Source: Devosia faecipullorum
Lineage (GTDB): Bacteria > Pseudomonadota > Alphaproteobacteria > Rhizobiales > Devosiaceae
NCBI RefSeq assembly: GCF_015158295.1
Contig: NZ_JACDXV010000006.1
Location: forward strand, 62,001 to 126,000
DNA length: 64,000 nucleotides
Direction: 5' to 3'
Of the stretch, positions 18,270 through 26,600 are shown piece after piece. The notes under the pieces are model-generated. The model was not told where the DNA came from. It made no database searches and worked only from the letters and a program-made list of their open reading frames with translations. The first letter of the stretch is position 1. Each line of letters starts with the position of its first letter. The translations under genes were made by a program, and so were the position numbers.

Positions 18270-18875
18270 TCAATGGCGGGGAATGGTGAAATTCCGCCGC
18301 GACGCCGTTACCTTGGCGCGCACGATGCAGGCTTCCGCATGGCCATTGACCAGGCCCATGGCCTGCATGAAGGCGAAAATCGTCGTAGGCCCGACAAAGC
18401 GCCAGCCGCGCTGCTTGAGGGCCCTGGACAGAGCTTCCGATTGCGGGGAGGTGGCGGCGCCATGCGGCGGGCCTGGAGGAGGCGCTTCATAGCGCCAGAC
18501 AAAGGCGGCGAGCGAGCCGGCCTCGGCCAGCAATTGCTGCGCCCGCGCCGCATTGTTGATCACCGCCTCGATCTTAGCTCGATGCCGGACAATGGCGGCG
18601 TCGGCCAGAAGGCGCTCGACATCGGCAGCGGTAAAAGCGGCCAGGGCATCGATGTCGAAGCCGGCAAAAGCGGCCCGAAAGGCGGCGCGCTTGTTGAGAA
18701 TAGTGCGCCAGCTCAGTCCAGCCTGAAAGACCTCGAGACTGAGTTTTTCGAACAGAAGCCGATCATCGTCGACCGGATAGCCCCATTCATCGTCATGATA
18801 AGGCAGAAATTCGGGCGCCGCAGCACACCAGCTGCACCTTGGGTGGCCATCGAGAGGATTGATCACAGCGCTCAT
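18270..18875 (-). CDS. tag: DNA-3-methyladenine glycosylase I
   Basis: Base-excision repair enzyme removing 3-methyladenine from alkylated DNA. The family's zinc-binding residues are all visible: Cys in HPRCSWCAAA and His in FLPYHDDEWG at the N-terminus, and His and Cys in VNGHAEACIV near the C-terminus. The helical core segment FEKLSLEVFQAGLSWRTIL is strongly diagnostic. Length 201 aa. The start ATG at 18875 gives the usual short N-terminus before the zinc Cys. It is followed by a 174-bp spacer and then the lytic transglycosylase gene on the same strand. Confidence 0.95.
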   Translation of the reverse strand: MSAVINPLDGHPRCSWCAAAPEFLPYHDDEWGYPVDDDRLLFEKLSLEVFQAGLSWRTILNKRAAFRAAFAGFDIDALAAFTAADVERLLADAAIVRHRAKIEAVINNAARAQQLLAEAGSLAAFVWRYEAPPPGPPHGAATSPQSEALSRALKQRGWRFVGPTTIFAFMQAMGLVNGHAEACIVRAKVTASRRNFTIPRH

Positions 18876-19124
18876 CGTGTCATCTCCAAGTCAAGATCAG
18901 GTGCTTCTCCCGGCGGGAATTGAGTTCCACACAGGCACCGGCGCCATACAAATTGCGTCGCGAACACGCGCTTCTCGCGGCTCGTTCCATCCAGTCCAGC
19001 CCATCGTCTGGAACAATCCCGACGATTCCACCTTAGGCAAAGCCTGCCCCGGGCGTCACATCCGAACTGTAGTGCCAGGTTTTTTCTCGTGCTGCACAAT
19101 TGCTGAAGTGATGCGCTTCTCCAG

Positions 19125-19172
19125 TTGTCAGCTACCATAATTCTCGCTACTCATTGATAAGAGGTCAGACGA
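19125..19172 (+). promoter_or_regulatory. Promoter with GntR-type operator for the nucleoside hydrolase gene
   Basis: A TTGTCA (19125-19130) and TACTCA (19148-19153) separated by 17 nt make a reasonable sigma-70-like promoter. AGAGGTCAGAC at 19160-19170 lies just downstream, around the expected start site. The same 11-mer occurs at the island's GntR gene (25738) and the CoA-transferase promoter (40764). The rest of the 310-bp spacer (18876-19124) shows no gene. Confidence 0.5.
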
Positions 19173-19185
19173 CAGAGGAGTTATC

Positions 19186-20145
19186 GTGCGTAAACTTATC
19201 TTGGATGTTGATACCGGTACGGACGACGCCGTCGCCATCATGATGGCCGGGCTGCATCCCCAGCTCAACCTGGTGGCCTGCACCACCGTCAACGGCAACG
19301 TGCCCGTTGAAAACTGCACCGACAACACGCTGCGCACCCTTGATCTGATCGGTCGCAATGATGTGCCGGTCTATGAAGGGTTGAATCAGCCGATCGCCCG
19401 GACAGACTTCCCGGTGCCGCGCGCGATCAAGAAGGACGTGCAGGTCCATATGGCCGAACTGCCGATGCCGCCGGCCCGCTCCAAGAAGCAGGCCATGTCC
19501 GCACCTGAATTCTTGGTAAAGGCCTTTGCCGGTGAACACCGCGATGCGGTTCTCGTGCCGGTCGGTCCGCTGTCCAACATTGCCGCAGCGATCAAGCTCG
19601 ATCCGAACTTTGTGAACAACGTTTCCGAAGTCATGATCATGGGCGGTGCCGTCGACAAGTCCAACATTACCGCATCTGCCGAGTTCAATATCTGGGCCGA
19701 CCCGGAAGCCGCCCAGGTGGTATTCGAAGCCGGTTTCAAGAAGATCACGCTGGTGCCGCTCGATGCAACCCATCGCGCGCTGGTCTCGCTCGACCAATGC
19801 GCCGCCATGCGGGCACTCGGAACGCCGGCGGGCAATGGTGCGGCCAGTGTGATCGAACACCGCATCAAAGGCTATCAGACGTTCCAGCCGACCGGCATCC
19901 TGGCGACCGCGCCGGTGCATGACGCGCTGTGCGTCGCTGCCCTGGTGCGCCCGGAGGTGATCACCACAAGGCATCTGAACTGCGTCATCGAGACCAAGGG
20001 CGAATATACGATCGGCCGCACAGTGGTGGATCACGAATTCCGCACCAAGCGCGAACCCAATTGCCACGTTGCGCTTGATGCTGATCGAGAGCTGTTCGTC
20101 TCGATGCTGCTCGAGACATTCGCTCGGCCACACCAGTCGGTCTAG
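19186..20145 (+). CDS. Nucleoside hydrolase (inosine-uridine preferring family)
   Basis: Hydrolyses the N-glycosidic bond of a ribonucleoside to base and ribose. The calcium-binding signature DVDTGTDDAVAIM is at residues 7-19, with VTTVNGN-type loop (TTVNGNVPVENC) and VPVGPLSNIAAAI following, MGGAVD in the core, and the C-terminal PVHDALCVAAL with the catalytic-site His-Asp. Length 319 aa. The GTG at 19186 has GAGGAG 5 nt upstream. It is monocistronic (two terminators follow), yet its promoter shares an operator with the neighbouring nucleoside-importer operon, so it probably belongs to the same regulon. The actual substrate (purine, pyrimidine or modified nucleoside) is not evident. Confidence 0.93.
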   Translation: MRKLILDVDTGTDDAVAIMMAGLHPQLNLVACTTVNGNVPVENCTDNTLRTLDLIGRNDVPVYEGLNQPIARTDFPVPRAIKKDVQVHMAELPMPPARSKKQAMSAPEFLVKAFAGEHRDAVLVPVGPLSNIAAAIKLDPNFVNNVSEVMIMGGAVDKSNITASAEFNIWADPEAAQVVFEAGFKKITLVPLDATHRALVSLDQCAAMRALGTPAGNGAASVIEHRIKGYQTFQPTGILATAPVHDALCVAALVRPEVITTRHLNCVIETKGEYTIGRTVVDHEFRTKREPNCHVALDADRELFVSMLLETFARPHQSV

Positions 20146-20173
20146 CCTACCCTTTTATCAGTCCTCCCTGTGG

Positions 20174-20213
20174 TTCCGCGTCCATCGTCACCGATGGGCG
20201 CGGAATTGCTTTT
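20174..20213 (+). terminator. Intrinsic terminator after the nucleoside hydrolase gene
   Basis: Stem TTCCGCG-T-CCATCG (20174-20187) pairs with CGATGG-G-CGCGGAA (20192-20205) around a TCAC loop, followed by TTGCTTTT. Confidence 0.85.
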
Positions 20214-20220
20214 GGGCACG

Positions 20221-20250
20221 AAAAGGCGGCGGGATGAACCGCCGCCTTTT
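20221..20250. terminator. Bidirectional terminator between nucleoside hydrolase and aldehyde dehydrogenase genes
   Basis: AAAAGGCGGCGG (20221-20232), loop GATGAA, CCGCCGCCTTTT (20239-20250): a 12-bp perfect hairpin with A-run and T-run ends, placed at the 3' end of the minus-strand dehydrogenase gene. Confidence 0.9.
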
Positions 20251-20254
20251 CGAG

Positions 20255-22627
20255 CTACGCCCCGTAAGGAATCCAGACATTCTTGATCTGCGTTGCGCGG
20301 GCGAGGAAGTAGTCGCCCTCGAAGCGCCGGTCGGCCAGATCGTAGGCAAGCCCCCGGCTGGTCCAGGTCTGCTTGAGGTTGCCGATGGAGGCCTTTTCGA
20401 CCATGGCCGAAGCGTCAGCCGGGCCCATGAACCAGAGCCCGTCGACGCCGTCATGTTCGGCGAGTGTCTTGGCCAGGGTCACGCTGTCGCCAGTGACGAT
20501 GTTGATGACGCCCGATGGCACGTCCGAGGTCTCGATGACCTGGTAAAGATCGGTAAGGCTGAGTGGCGACGAGGCAGAGGGCACCAGCACGACCGTGTTG
20601 CCCATGGCGAGTGCCGGGGCGATCAGCGCGATGGAGCCGAGCAGCGGACGACTGGAGGGCGCAACGACGCCAAGAACGCCCAGGGGCTCCACCATGGCAG
20701 CGGCAACGGCGCGCAGGGGCGGGTTGTGCACGGCCCCGTCATACTTGTCGGCCCAGCCGGCAAAAGCGAACAGCCGTTCGACCGACAACGCGACCTCCTC
20801 GATGCCGTCCTGACCGGTCTGTGCCTTGATACGCGCAGCGAACTCGTCACGGCGATAGTCGAGATTTTCGGCGAGGAAGTAGAGGATCTGCGCCCGGGCA
20901 TGGGCGGAGGTGGTTGACCAGCCGAGCGCGGCACGGGCGGCCTCGACGGCATTGCGGATATCCTTGCGGTTACCCTCGCCCACCTCGCCGATACGCTTGC
21001 CCGATGGATCGAGCACCGCACGGGAATAGGCGCTGTCAGGGCGGGCCTGCTTGCCACCGATATACATCTTGGCGGTCTGGTCGAGCTGGCCGGCATCGAG
21101 TGGATTGGCCGCGCTGATCGCCTTGGCGGGGGCAGCGGTGACGGGCGCGGACTTGAGGGATTTCTCCCAGGCGGGCTTGAGATAGGACGCCATGCCCTCG
21201 CGGCCACCTTCACGACCGAAGCCGCTCTCCTTGTAGCCGCCAAAGCCGACGGCTGCATCGAAATTATTGGTGCCGTTGATCCAGACCACACCGGCCTTGA
21301 TCTTGGGCGCGATGTCGAGCGCGAGGTTGATGTTCTCGCTCCAGATCGTGGCGGCAAGACCATATTTCGTGTTGTTGGCGAGCGCGACGGCCTCTTCGGG
21401 CGTACGGAAGCTCATGGCGACCAGGACAGGTCCGAAGATCTCTTCGGCGACCAGCGTATTGGCCGGCGAGACGTTGGTGACGAGCGCGGGCTTGAGGAAG
21501 CAACCCTTGGCAGGAACCGGACCTTCTGCCTCGTAGACGACGGCGCCTTCGGCCGCGCCCCGCTTCATCAGGTCACGGATGCGTTCGACCTGCACCGGGG
21601 CCACCATGGCGCCGATATCGATGCTTTTGTCCAAAGGATCGCCGACCCGTAGGCTCGCCATGCGCGTCTTGAGCTTGGCGATGAAGCGTTCTTCGATGCT
21701 TTCCTGCACCAGAAGACGCGATCCCGCGCAGCAGACCTGGCCCTGGTTGAACCAGATGGCATCGACCAGACCTTCAACGGCCGAGTCGAGATCGGCATCC
21801 TCGAAGACGATATAGGGGCTCTTGCCTCCCAGCTCGAGGCTGAGGCCTTTACCCGACCCGGCCGTGGCGGCGCGGATGATCTTGCCCACTTCGGTCGAGC
21901 CGGTGAAGGCGATCTTGTCGATGTCGGGGTGATTGACGATGGCGGCGCCGGTGTCGCCCTCGCCGGTGACGATGTTGACGACGCCCTTGGGGAGGCCCGC
22001 ACGTTCGCAGATTTCGGCAAACAGCAGGGCGGTCAGCGAAGTGAACTCGGCGGGCTTGAGAACGACCGTATTACCTGCAGCCAGCGCCGGGGCGATCTTC
22101 CAGGCCAGCATCAGCAGCGGGAAGTTCCACGGGATGATCTGCCCGCACACACCATAGGGTACGGCATCCGGGAAGCTGCGGCTCAGATGCTGGGCCCAGC
22201 CGGCATGGTGGTAAAAGTGACGGGCCACTAGCGGGATATCGATATCGCGTGACTCACGGATTGGCTTGCCATTGTCCATGCTCTCGAGCACGGCAAACAG
22301 GCGCGCATGCTTTTGCACAGCGCGGGCAATGGCATAGAGGTACTTGCCGCGCTCATAGCCGGACAGCGCCGACCAAGTCTTGAAGGCTGATCGAGCCGCC
22401 TTGACGGCAGCGTTCACGTCTTCGGCCGTGCCATCGGTGATATCGGCGAGCCGTTCGCCACTGGCGGGGTTGTCACTGGCAAAGGTCTTGCCCGGCTTGG
22501 TCCACTTGCCGTCGATGAAGTGACCGAACTTGCGGTTGTGGCTCTCGAGCCAGGCAATGGCTTGTTCAGGGCCCTCAGGGGCCGGGCCATAATCGAGCGA
22601 CTGGAATATCTGCATGATCTTGTTCAT
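20255..22627 (-). CDS. Two-domain aldehyde dehydrogenase, ALDH16-like
   Basis: NAD(P)-dependent aldehyde oxidation, probably of an aldehyde from the DeoC aldolase encoded upstream. The 790-aa protein is a fusion of two ALDH domains. The first (about residues 25-490) has the full active site: GSTEVGKII, LELGGKSPYIVF with the general-base Glu, and NQGQVCCAGSR with the nucleophile Cys. The second (about 520-790) retains the fold pattern (MYIGGKQ, VEPLGVLGVVAPSS) but is shortened and lacks the Glu/Cys motifs, so it looks non-catalytic. This architecture is that of the ALDH16 family. The ATG 22627 has GAGGAG upstream. It is last in the operon 25661-20255, separated from deoC by a repeat-bearing spacer. 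Confidence 0.88.
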   Translation of the reverse strand: MNKIMQIFQSLDYGPAPEGPEQAIAWLESHNRKFGHFIDGKWTKPGKTFASDNPASGERLADITDGTAEDVNAAVKAARSAFKTWSALSGYERGKYLYAIARAVQKHARLFAVLESMDNGKPIRESRDIDIPLVARHFYHHAGWAQHLSRSFPDAVPYGVCGQIIPWNFPLLMLAWKIAPALAAGNTVVLKPAEFTSLTALLFAEICERAGLPKGVVNIVTGEGDTGAAIVNHPDIDKIAFTGSTEVGKIIRAATAGSGKGLSLELGGKSPYIVFEDADLDSAVEGLVDAIWFNQGQVCCAGSRLLVQESIEERFIAKLKTRMASLRVGDPLDKSIDIGAMVAPVQVERIRDLMKRGAAEGAVVYEAEGPVPAKGCFLKPALVTNVSPANTLVAEEIFGPVLVAMSFRTPEEAVALANNTKYGLAATIWSENINLALDIAPKIKAGVVWINGTNNFDAAVGFGGYKESGFGREGGREGMASYLKPAWEKSLKSAPVTAAPAKAISAANPLDAGQLDQTAKMYIGGKQARPDSAYSRAVLDPSGKRIGEVGEGNRKDIRNAVEAARAALGWSTTSAHARAQILYFLAENLDYRRDEFAARIKAQTGQDGIEEVALSVERLFAFAGWADKYDGAVHNPPLRAVAAAMVEPLGVLGVVAPSSRPLLGSIALIAPALAMGNTVVLVPSASSPLSLTDLYQVIETSDVPSGVINIVTGDSVTLAKTLAEHDGVDGLWFMGPADASAMVEKASIGNLKQTWTSRGLAYDLADRRFEGDYFLARATQIKNVWIPYGA

Positions 22628-22651
22628 TTCATCTCCTCGCGCGGTGTTCCG

Positions 22652-22775
22652 CGCCCCCTCATCAGCCCCGCGGGCACCTTCTTCCTCGGGGAGAAGGGGA
22701 CGGAGCCGAGAGTGTTCAGTCGGTATTTTTCTCCCCTGATGGGAGAAGGTGGCGGACAGCGCCGGATGGGAGGGC
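22652..22775. repeat. Composite palindromic intergenic repeat (RIME/REP-like)
   Basis: Two inverted units lie back to back: one around CACCTTCTTCCTCGGGGAGAA, the other TTCTCCC-CTGATG-GGGAGAAGG followed by TGGCGGACAGCGCCGGATG. The CCACCTTCTCCC / GGGAGAAGGTGG arms are typical of abundant mosaic intergenic elements in Hyphomicrobiales. It fills the deoC-aldehyde dehydrogenase spacer (22628-22795), where it may lower or stabilise downstream expression. Confidence 0.65.
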
Positions 22776-22795
22776 GCGCAGGCCCTCCGCTCAAC

Positions 22796-23779
22796 TCACA
22801 CCATCGGCTGACGGTAGTCCGCCGCGTAGCGACCGGTCAGGCCGTGTTCGAGCTGGCGTTCGATATCGGTCAGCAGCGAGGAGGCGCCGAAGCGGAACAG
22901 GTGCGGCTGCAACCAATGCGTGCCCAGCTCCTCCTTCATTAGCGCCATGTATTTGGTCGCGTCGCCCGCAGTCGCGATGCCGCCCGCCGGCTTGTAGCCG
23001 ATCTCGATACCGGTCTCATCGGCGAACCAGCGGATCATGCGGATCATGGTCAGGCTGGTCACCAGATTGGCGTTGACCTTTTCCTTGCCCGTCGACGTCT
23101 TGATGAAGTCCGCTCCGGCCATCATGCAGACAAGAGACGCCTTGGCGATATTGGTCTGGGTGGCCAGCTCGCCGGTCCCGAGAATGGTCTTGATATGGGC
23201 GTCGCCACAGGCCTTGCGGAACGCCTGGACCTGATCGTAGAGCGCCTGCCAGTCGCCGCGCAGCACCATGCCGCGCTCAATGACGATGTCGATCTCCTTG
23301 GCCCCGTCGGCCACCGAATACTCGATCTCCCTCAGCTTGGTCTCGACTGGCGCCAGCCCATGTGGGAAGGCGGTCGACACAGCAGCAACCGGAATGCCGG
23401 TACCTTCGAGCGCCGTCACCGCCGTCTTGACGAAATTATGATAGACGCACACCGCGCCGGGCAGGATGCGCAGGCCGGGCACGCCGAGCTTGTCGAGGAT
23501 GTCGGACCGCAGCGGATGCCGTGCCTTGGCGCAGAGCCGTTCGACCCGCCCATCGGTATCGTCGGCGTTGAGCGTCGTCAGATCGATCAGCGTGATCGCC
23601 TTCAAGAGCCATGCCAGCTGATAGTCCTTCTTGACTGTCCGCCGCGACCCGATCGACCCCGCCCGACGCTCCAGCGCCGAACGGTTCATCCGGACCCGTT
23701 CGACCCAGTCGAGATCAAGCGGGAAACCGGGATTGCGTCGATGCGCGGGGGTGGTGGCCTCGGCCGTCACCAGTTTCAT
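22796..23779 (-). CDS. deoC: Deoxyribose-phosphate aldolase
   Basis: Cleaves 2-deoxyribose-5-phosphate to acetaldehyde and glyceraldehyde-3-phosphate. Both active-site lysines are visible: the Schiff-base Lys in AGADFIKTSTGKEKV and the second Lys in IGYKPAGGIATAGD; the catalytic Asp lies in KEIDIVIERG. At 327 aa it belongs to the long class of DeoC with an N-terminal extension of about 60 residues. It shares an ATGA overlap with the upstream epimerase gene, so translation is coupled. Next to an aldehyde dehydrogenase that could oxidise the acetaldehyde, it indicates deoxynucleoside or related sugar-phosphate use. A different 2-deoxy- or keto-sugar phosphate substrate cannot be excluded. Confidence 0.93.
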   Translation of the reverse strand: MKLVTAEATTPAHRRNPGFPLDLDWVERVRMNRSALERRAGSIGSRRTVKKDYQLAWLLKAITLIDLTTLNADDTDGRVERLCAKARHPLRSDILDKLGVPGLRILPGAVCVYHNFVKTAVTALEGTGIPVAAVSTAFPHGLAPVETKLREIEYSVADGAKEIDIVIERGMVLRGDWQALYDQVQAFRKACGDAHIKTILGTGELATQTNIAKASLVCMMAGADFIKTSTGKEKVNANLVTSLTMIRMIRWFADETGIEIGYKPAGGIATAGDATKYMALMKEELGTHWLQPHLFRFGASSLLTDIERQLEHGLTGRYAADYRQPMV

Positions 23780-24690
23780 TGCATTACCTTTCCATCCGCC
23801 AATGCGCGCCGATAATAATCGGCAAATCCGGCAGCGAGCGGATAGTGCGGCCGCCAGCCGGCGTCCTCCGCCAGTCGCTGCAGGGAGAAATCGTTCTGCA
23901 CTTCGGGTGCAGGATCGCGGCCTTCGACCAGTTCGATGCGGGCACCGGGCACGGTCGCCAGAATGGTGTCGCGCACGGCATCCATGGTCAGCACCTCGCC
24001 GGAGCCGACATTATAGGTGGCGTGCTCGAGCTTTTCTGTGGCCAGCGCCGCCAGCGTCGCGCCGGCTACGTCTTCCACCGACAAAAAGTGATAGGGGAAG
24101 CTCGTGTCGCAGGGAATGATCGTGGTCTTGCCCGCAAAACTGTCCTCGATGGCTTGCCGCAGATAGCAATTGGCGCGGCGATGCGGACCATAGACGCGGG
24201 TCAGGCGCAGGGCCGCGGCCGACACGCCGAATTCGCGCGCAAAGGACTCCACCAGCGCTTCGCCTGCCACCTTGCTGGCGGCATAGGTCGTGCCGGGATG
24301 CACGGCGTCCTCTTCCGAGATCACCGCCTTGTCGCTATGGCCATAGACCACGTGCGAAGACATCAGCAGGAACCGGTTGATACTATGCCGCCGAGCCAGG
24401 TCGAGCAGGAAGGCCGTCGAAGCCACATTGATGCGCATGACGTTCAACGGGGTTTCGCGCTGCATCAGCGGGCCGGAAATGCCGCCTGAATGCACAATGG
24501 CCTGAACACCGCCTTCCACGACCATCTGCTCGAGACGCACGTGATCGTCGAGGTCGGCGAGCACGAGATCGGGGTCATGCCGGGAGAAGTTGGCAATGTC
24601 GGTGGCCAGCACGCTGTGCCCGGCCGCCTCCAGATGTCGGCGCAATGCCATTCCGACGAGGCCGGCGCCACCGGTAACAAGGACTTTCAC
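23776..24690 (-). CDS. NAD-dependent epimerase/dehydratase (extended SDR), copy 1
   Basis: Extended short-chain dehydrogenase acting on a sugar or sugar acid. The Rossmann motif is VTGGAGLVGMAL at the N-terminus, the catalytic Ser-Tyr-Lys set is in LMSSHVVYG and TTYAASKVAGEAL. Length 304 aa, starting with GTG 24690 which overlaps the stop of the acetamidase-like gene (GTGA). The protein is clearly related to the epimerase encoded at 35393-36304: both share the VYGPHRR-NC segment, the NVG/NVAGGE segment and similar length. The VYGPHRR motif resembles uronate or erythronate dehydrogenase relatives, but I cannot fix the substrate. It sits between deoC and the amidohydrolase-like gene in one operon. 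Confidence 0.85.
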   Translation of the reverse strand: MKVLVTGGAGLVGMALRRHLEAAGHSVLATDIANFSRHDPDLVLADLDDHVRLEQMVVEGGVQAIVHSGGISGPLMQRETPLNVMRINVASTAFLLDLARRHSINRFLLMSSHVVYGHSDKAVISEEDAVHPGTTYAASKVAGEALVESFAREFGVSAAALRLTRVYGPHRRANCYLRQAIEDSFAGKTTIIPCDTSFPYHFLSVEDVAGATLAALATEKLEHATYNVGSGEVLTMDAVRDTILATVPGARIELVEGRDPAPEVQNDFSLQRLAEDAGWRPHYPLAAGFADYYRRALADGKVMQ

Positions 24691-25661
24691 GACCTTACCT
24701 CCACACCGGCCAGAGCCGATTTGGGCAACACGCCGTGGACGCCCTTCTCACCGTTGACCGACTGGGTAACGGCGAAGTCGGCCGCCAGTGAACAGAGTTG
24801 ATAGGCTTCCGTACGGCTCAGTGTGGTGCACTCGCAAACCATGGCGATCATTTCACGCACGGCGATCCGCAGCGCTTCGTCGAGATCGGCATCAAAACCC
24901 ATGCTGATCAGGTGGCTGCTCGATTCGGCGCGAGGCAGCGCCCGCTCTGCAACGGAGCCTGCCTTGTGCAGCACCAAAGTAAAGCGCCCTTCGAGCGCCA
25001 TTTCGAGTGCAGTGACGCAGACTTCGCCGTCCCCCTGCATGCCGTGGCCATCACCACAGGTGAACAGCGCGCCCTCGGCCCAGACCGGAAAGAACACAGT
25101 CGTTCCGGCGGTCAGGCGGCGGTTGTCGAGATTACCGCCATGCTTGCGCGGCTCGCGCGAGGAAATCTCGCCATATTCGGGTGGTGGAGCCACGCCCATG
25201 ACGCCAAAGAACGGGTTGAGCGGCAGCGTCGTACCCCATGGCATTTTCGCAGTGCGTGCTGCGCGATCGACGCTGATATGGCTCAGCACACGCTCGGGCA
25301 TGATGAAGTCATGCGGCAGGGTGCCGTCAAACGGCTCGATGGCGCTAAATCCCCAATCCGCAAGCGGCTCCACCGCCTCGATGCGCACTTCAAGCACATC
25401 GCCCGGCATGGCTCCTTCCACCGCGATCGGTCCGGTTAGCAAGTGGCCCCAGCGAAACGGCAGCACCGCTTCGTTGATGGCCTTGAGCCTGGGCGACACG
25501 GTCATGCCGCTGCCCTCGGGCGGATAAAGTTCAGCAATGCCCGAATAGGTCTCCACCACGACCGAATCGCCGGACCGAATGGTCAAGACGGGGTCAATCT
25601 GTGCCGAGAATCGACCCCAAACCACAGTCTCCGGCGTGGCATTGAGATGGTGAACAGACAT
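24687..25661 (-). CDS. Acetamidase/formamidase family protein (FmdA/AmdA)
   Basis: Member of the family that hydrolyses formamide or acetamide to ammonia and the acid; many members act on unknown amides. Typical segments include the metal-binding GDGHGMQGDGEVCVTALE with two His, LNPFFGVMGVAPPPEYG and a C-terminal SLAADFAVTQSVNGEKGVH. Length 324 aa. The ATG at 25661 is preceded on the minus strand by GAGGAG, so the longer frame from 25718 is rejected. It is the first gene of the minus-strand operon and divergent from the GntR gene, with the strongest operator palindrome between them. In a nucleoside island it may release ammonia from a base-derived amide; this is inference. Confidence 0.87.
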   Translation of the reverse strand: MSVHHLNATPETVVWGRFSAQIDPVLTIRSGDSVVVETYSGIAELYPPEGSGMTVSPRLKAINEAVLPFRWGHLLTGPIAVEGAMPGDVLEVRIEAVEPLADWGFSAIEPFDGTLPHDFIMPERVLSHISVDRAARTAKMPWGTTLPLNPFFGVMGVAPPPEYGEISSREPRKHGGNLDNRRLTAGTTVFFPVWAEGALFTCGDGHGMQGDGEVCVTALEMALEGRFTLVLHKAGSVAERALPRAESSSHLISMGFDADLDEALRIAVREMIAMVCECTTLSRTEAYQLCSLAADFAVTQSVNGEKGVHGVLPKSALAGVEVRS

Positions 25662-25737
25662 CTTATCTCCTCGCGACCAGCCCCTGGGCATGGCATGATG
25701 TTGGCAATAGGAAACCACAAAACTGCAACAAGAAGCA

Positions 25738-25759
25738 AGAGGTCAGACTTTTGACCTCT
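25738..25759. promoter_or_regulatory. Operator palindrome AGAGGTCA-N6-TGACCTCT (GntR/HutC type)
   Basis: A perfect 8-bp inverted repeat (25738-25745 and 25752-25759) with a 6-nt spacer between the divergent GntR gene and acetamidase-like operon. Its left part AGAGGTCAGAC recurs at 19160 and 40764. The most likely ligand is the GntR protein encoded at 25815, acting as autorepressor and repressor of both operons. Confidence 0.65.
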
Positions 25760-25814
25760 GTCCTATTGACCGCCGAATTTCTTCATGCAAGCTTCACATC
25801 AAGCGAGGATCGCC

Positions 25815-26600
25815 GTGACCGAAATCGACTTTCACCAACTGAACGAAAAAATCTGGGCCTCCGGCGTGCGCCGGGACGACCTCGTCCAGCGCGTGGCCAA
25901 TGCGCTGCGCGAGCAGATCGAGCAGGGCATCATCCCTATCGGCACCAAATTGATGCCCGAGGCGGAGCTTGCCAAGCAGCTCAACATCAGCCGTCCGAGC
26001 CTGCGCGAAGCCATCCGCATCCTGGCCCATGACGGTCACCTGCAGGTCAAGCACGGCGTTGGCACTTTCGTCAGCAAGGCAAGCAAGCCAATGTTCAGCC
26101 CGCTCGAGCAGATGCGGTCTATGACGGACCTGATCCGCAATGCCGGCGGCACCTCGGGCCATCGCGATCTTCAGATCGAGCAGATTGCCGCCGTCGACAA
26201 GATCGCGGCTGAGCTTGGTGTGGAGGAGGGCGCCCCCCTCGGCCGGATAAGACGCGTGCGTCTCATCGATGACCTGCCTTTCGTTTACGGCAATGAATAT
26301 CTCGTGCTTCAGCACGCCGAGAAGGACTTCGGCGTCCTCAGCCAGTTTGCCGGCGGGTCGATCTACCAGTTCCTGCGCGAGCGTTTCAGTCGCCCCATTT
26401 CGCACAGCAAGCTGCGCGTGTCCGCTGTCGCCGCCGACACCGAAGTGGCCGGCCTGCTGCATCTCAAGCGCGGCGCGCCGCTTCTGCGCATGCAGGAGCT
26501 GCATCTCGATAACAACAACGTCCCGATGCTGCTTTCGGTCAACTACCACAACACCGAAGTGGTCGAATTCACCTCTATGCGCGCAGGTATGCCCACGTGA
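25815..26600 (+). CDS. GntR-family transcriptional regulator, HutC subfamily
   Basis: Probable local repressor of the nucleoside island. Residues about 20-90 form the winged helix (LVQRVANALREQIEQGIIP, then LAKQLNISRPSLREAIRILA and HGVGTFVSK). The C-terminal half is a UTRA ligand-binding domain (GRIRRVRLIDDLPFVYGNEYL, LRMQELHLDNNNVPMLLSVNY), which places it in the HutC subfamily, whose effectors are often catabolic intermediates such as sugar phosphates. GTG 25815 has AGGA 5 nt upstream; an in-frame ATG at 25785 is the alternative. The gene heads the plus-strand operon, overlaps the kinase gene by GTGA, and is preceded by the island's best operator. Confidence 0.88.
   Translation: MTEIDFHQLNEKIWASGVRRDDLVQRVANALREQIEQGIIPIGTKLMPEAELAKQLNISRPSLREAIRILAHDGHLQVKHGVGTFVSKASKPMFSPLEQMRSMTDLIRNAGGTSGHRDLQIEQIAAVDKIAAELGVEEGAPLGRIRRVRLIDDLPFVYGNEYLVLQHAEKDFGVLSQFAGGSIYQFLRERFSRPISHSKLRVSAVAADTEVAGLLHLKRGAPLLRMQELHLDNNNVPMLLSVNYHNTEVVEFTSMRAGMPT

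Noticed and set aside
16977-18923. 648-codon plus-strand open frame
   Set aside because: It runs across a response regulator (another frame), a lytic transglycosylase and tag on the other strand; no domain is seen and composition is atypical.
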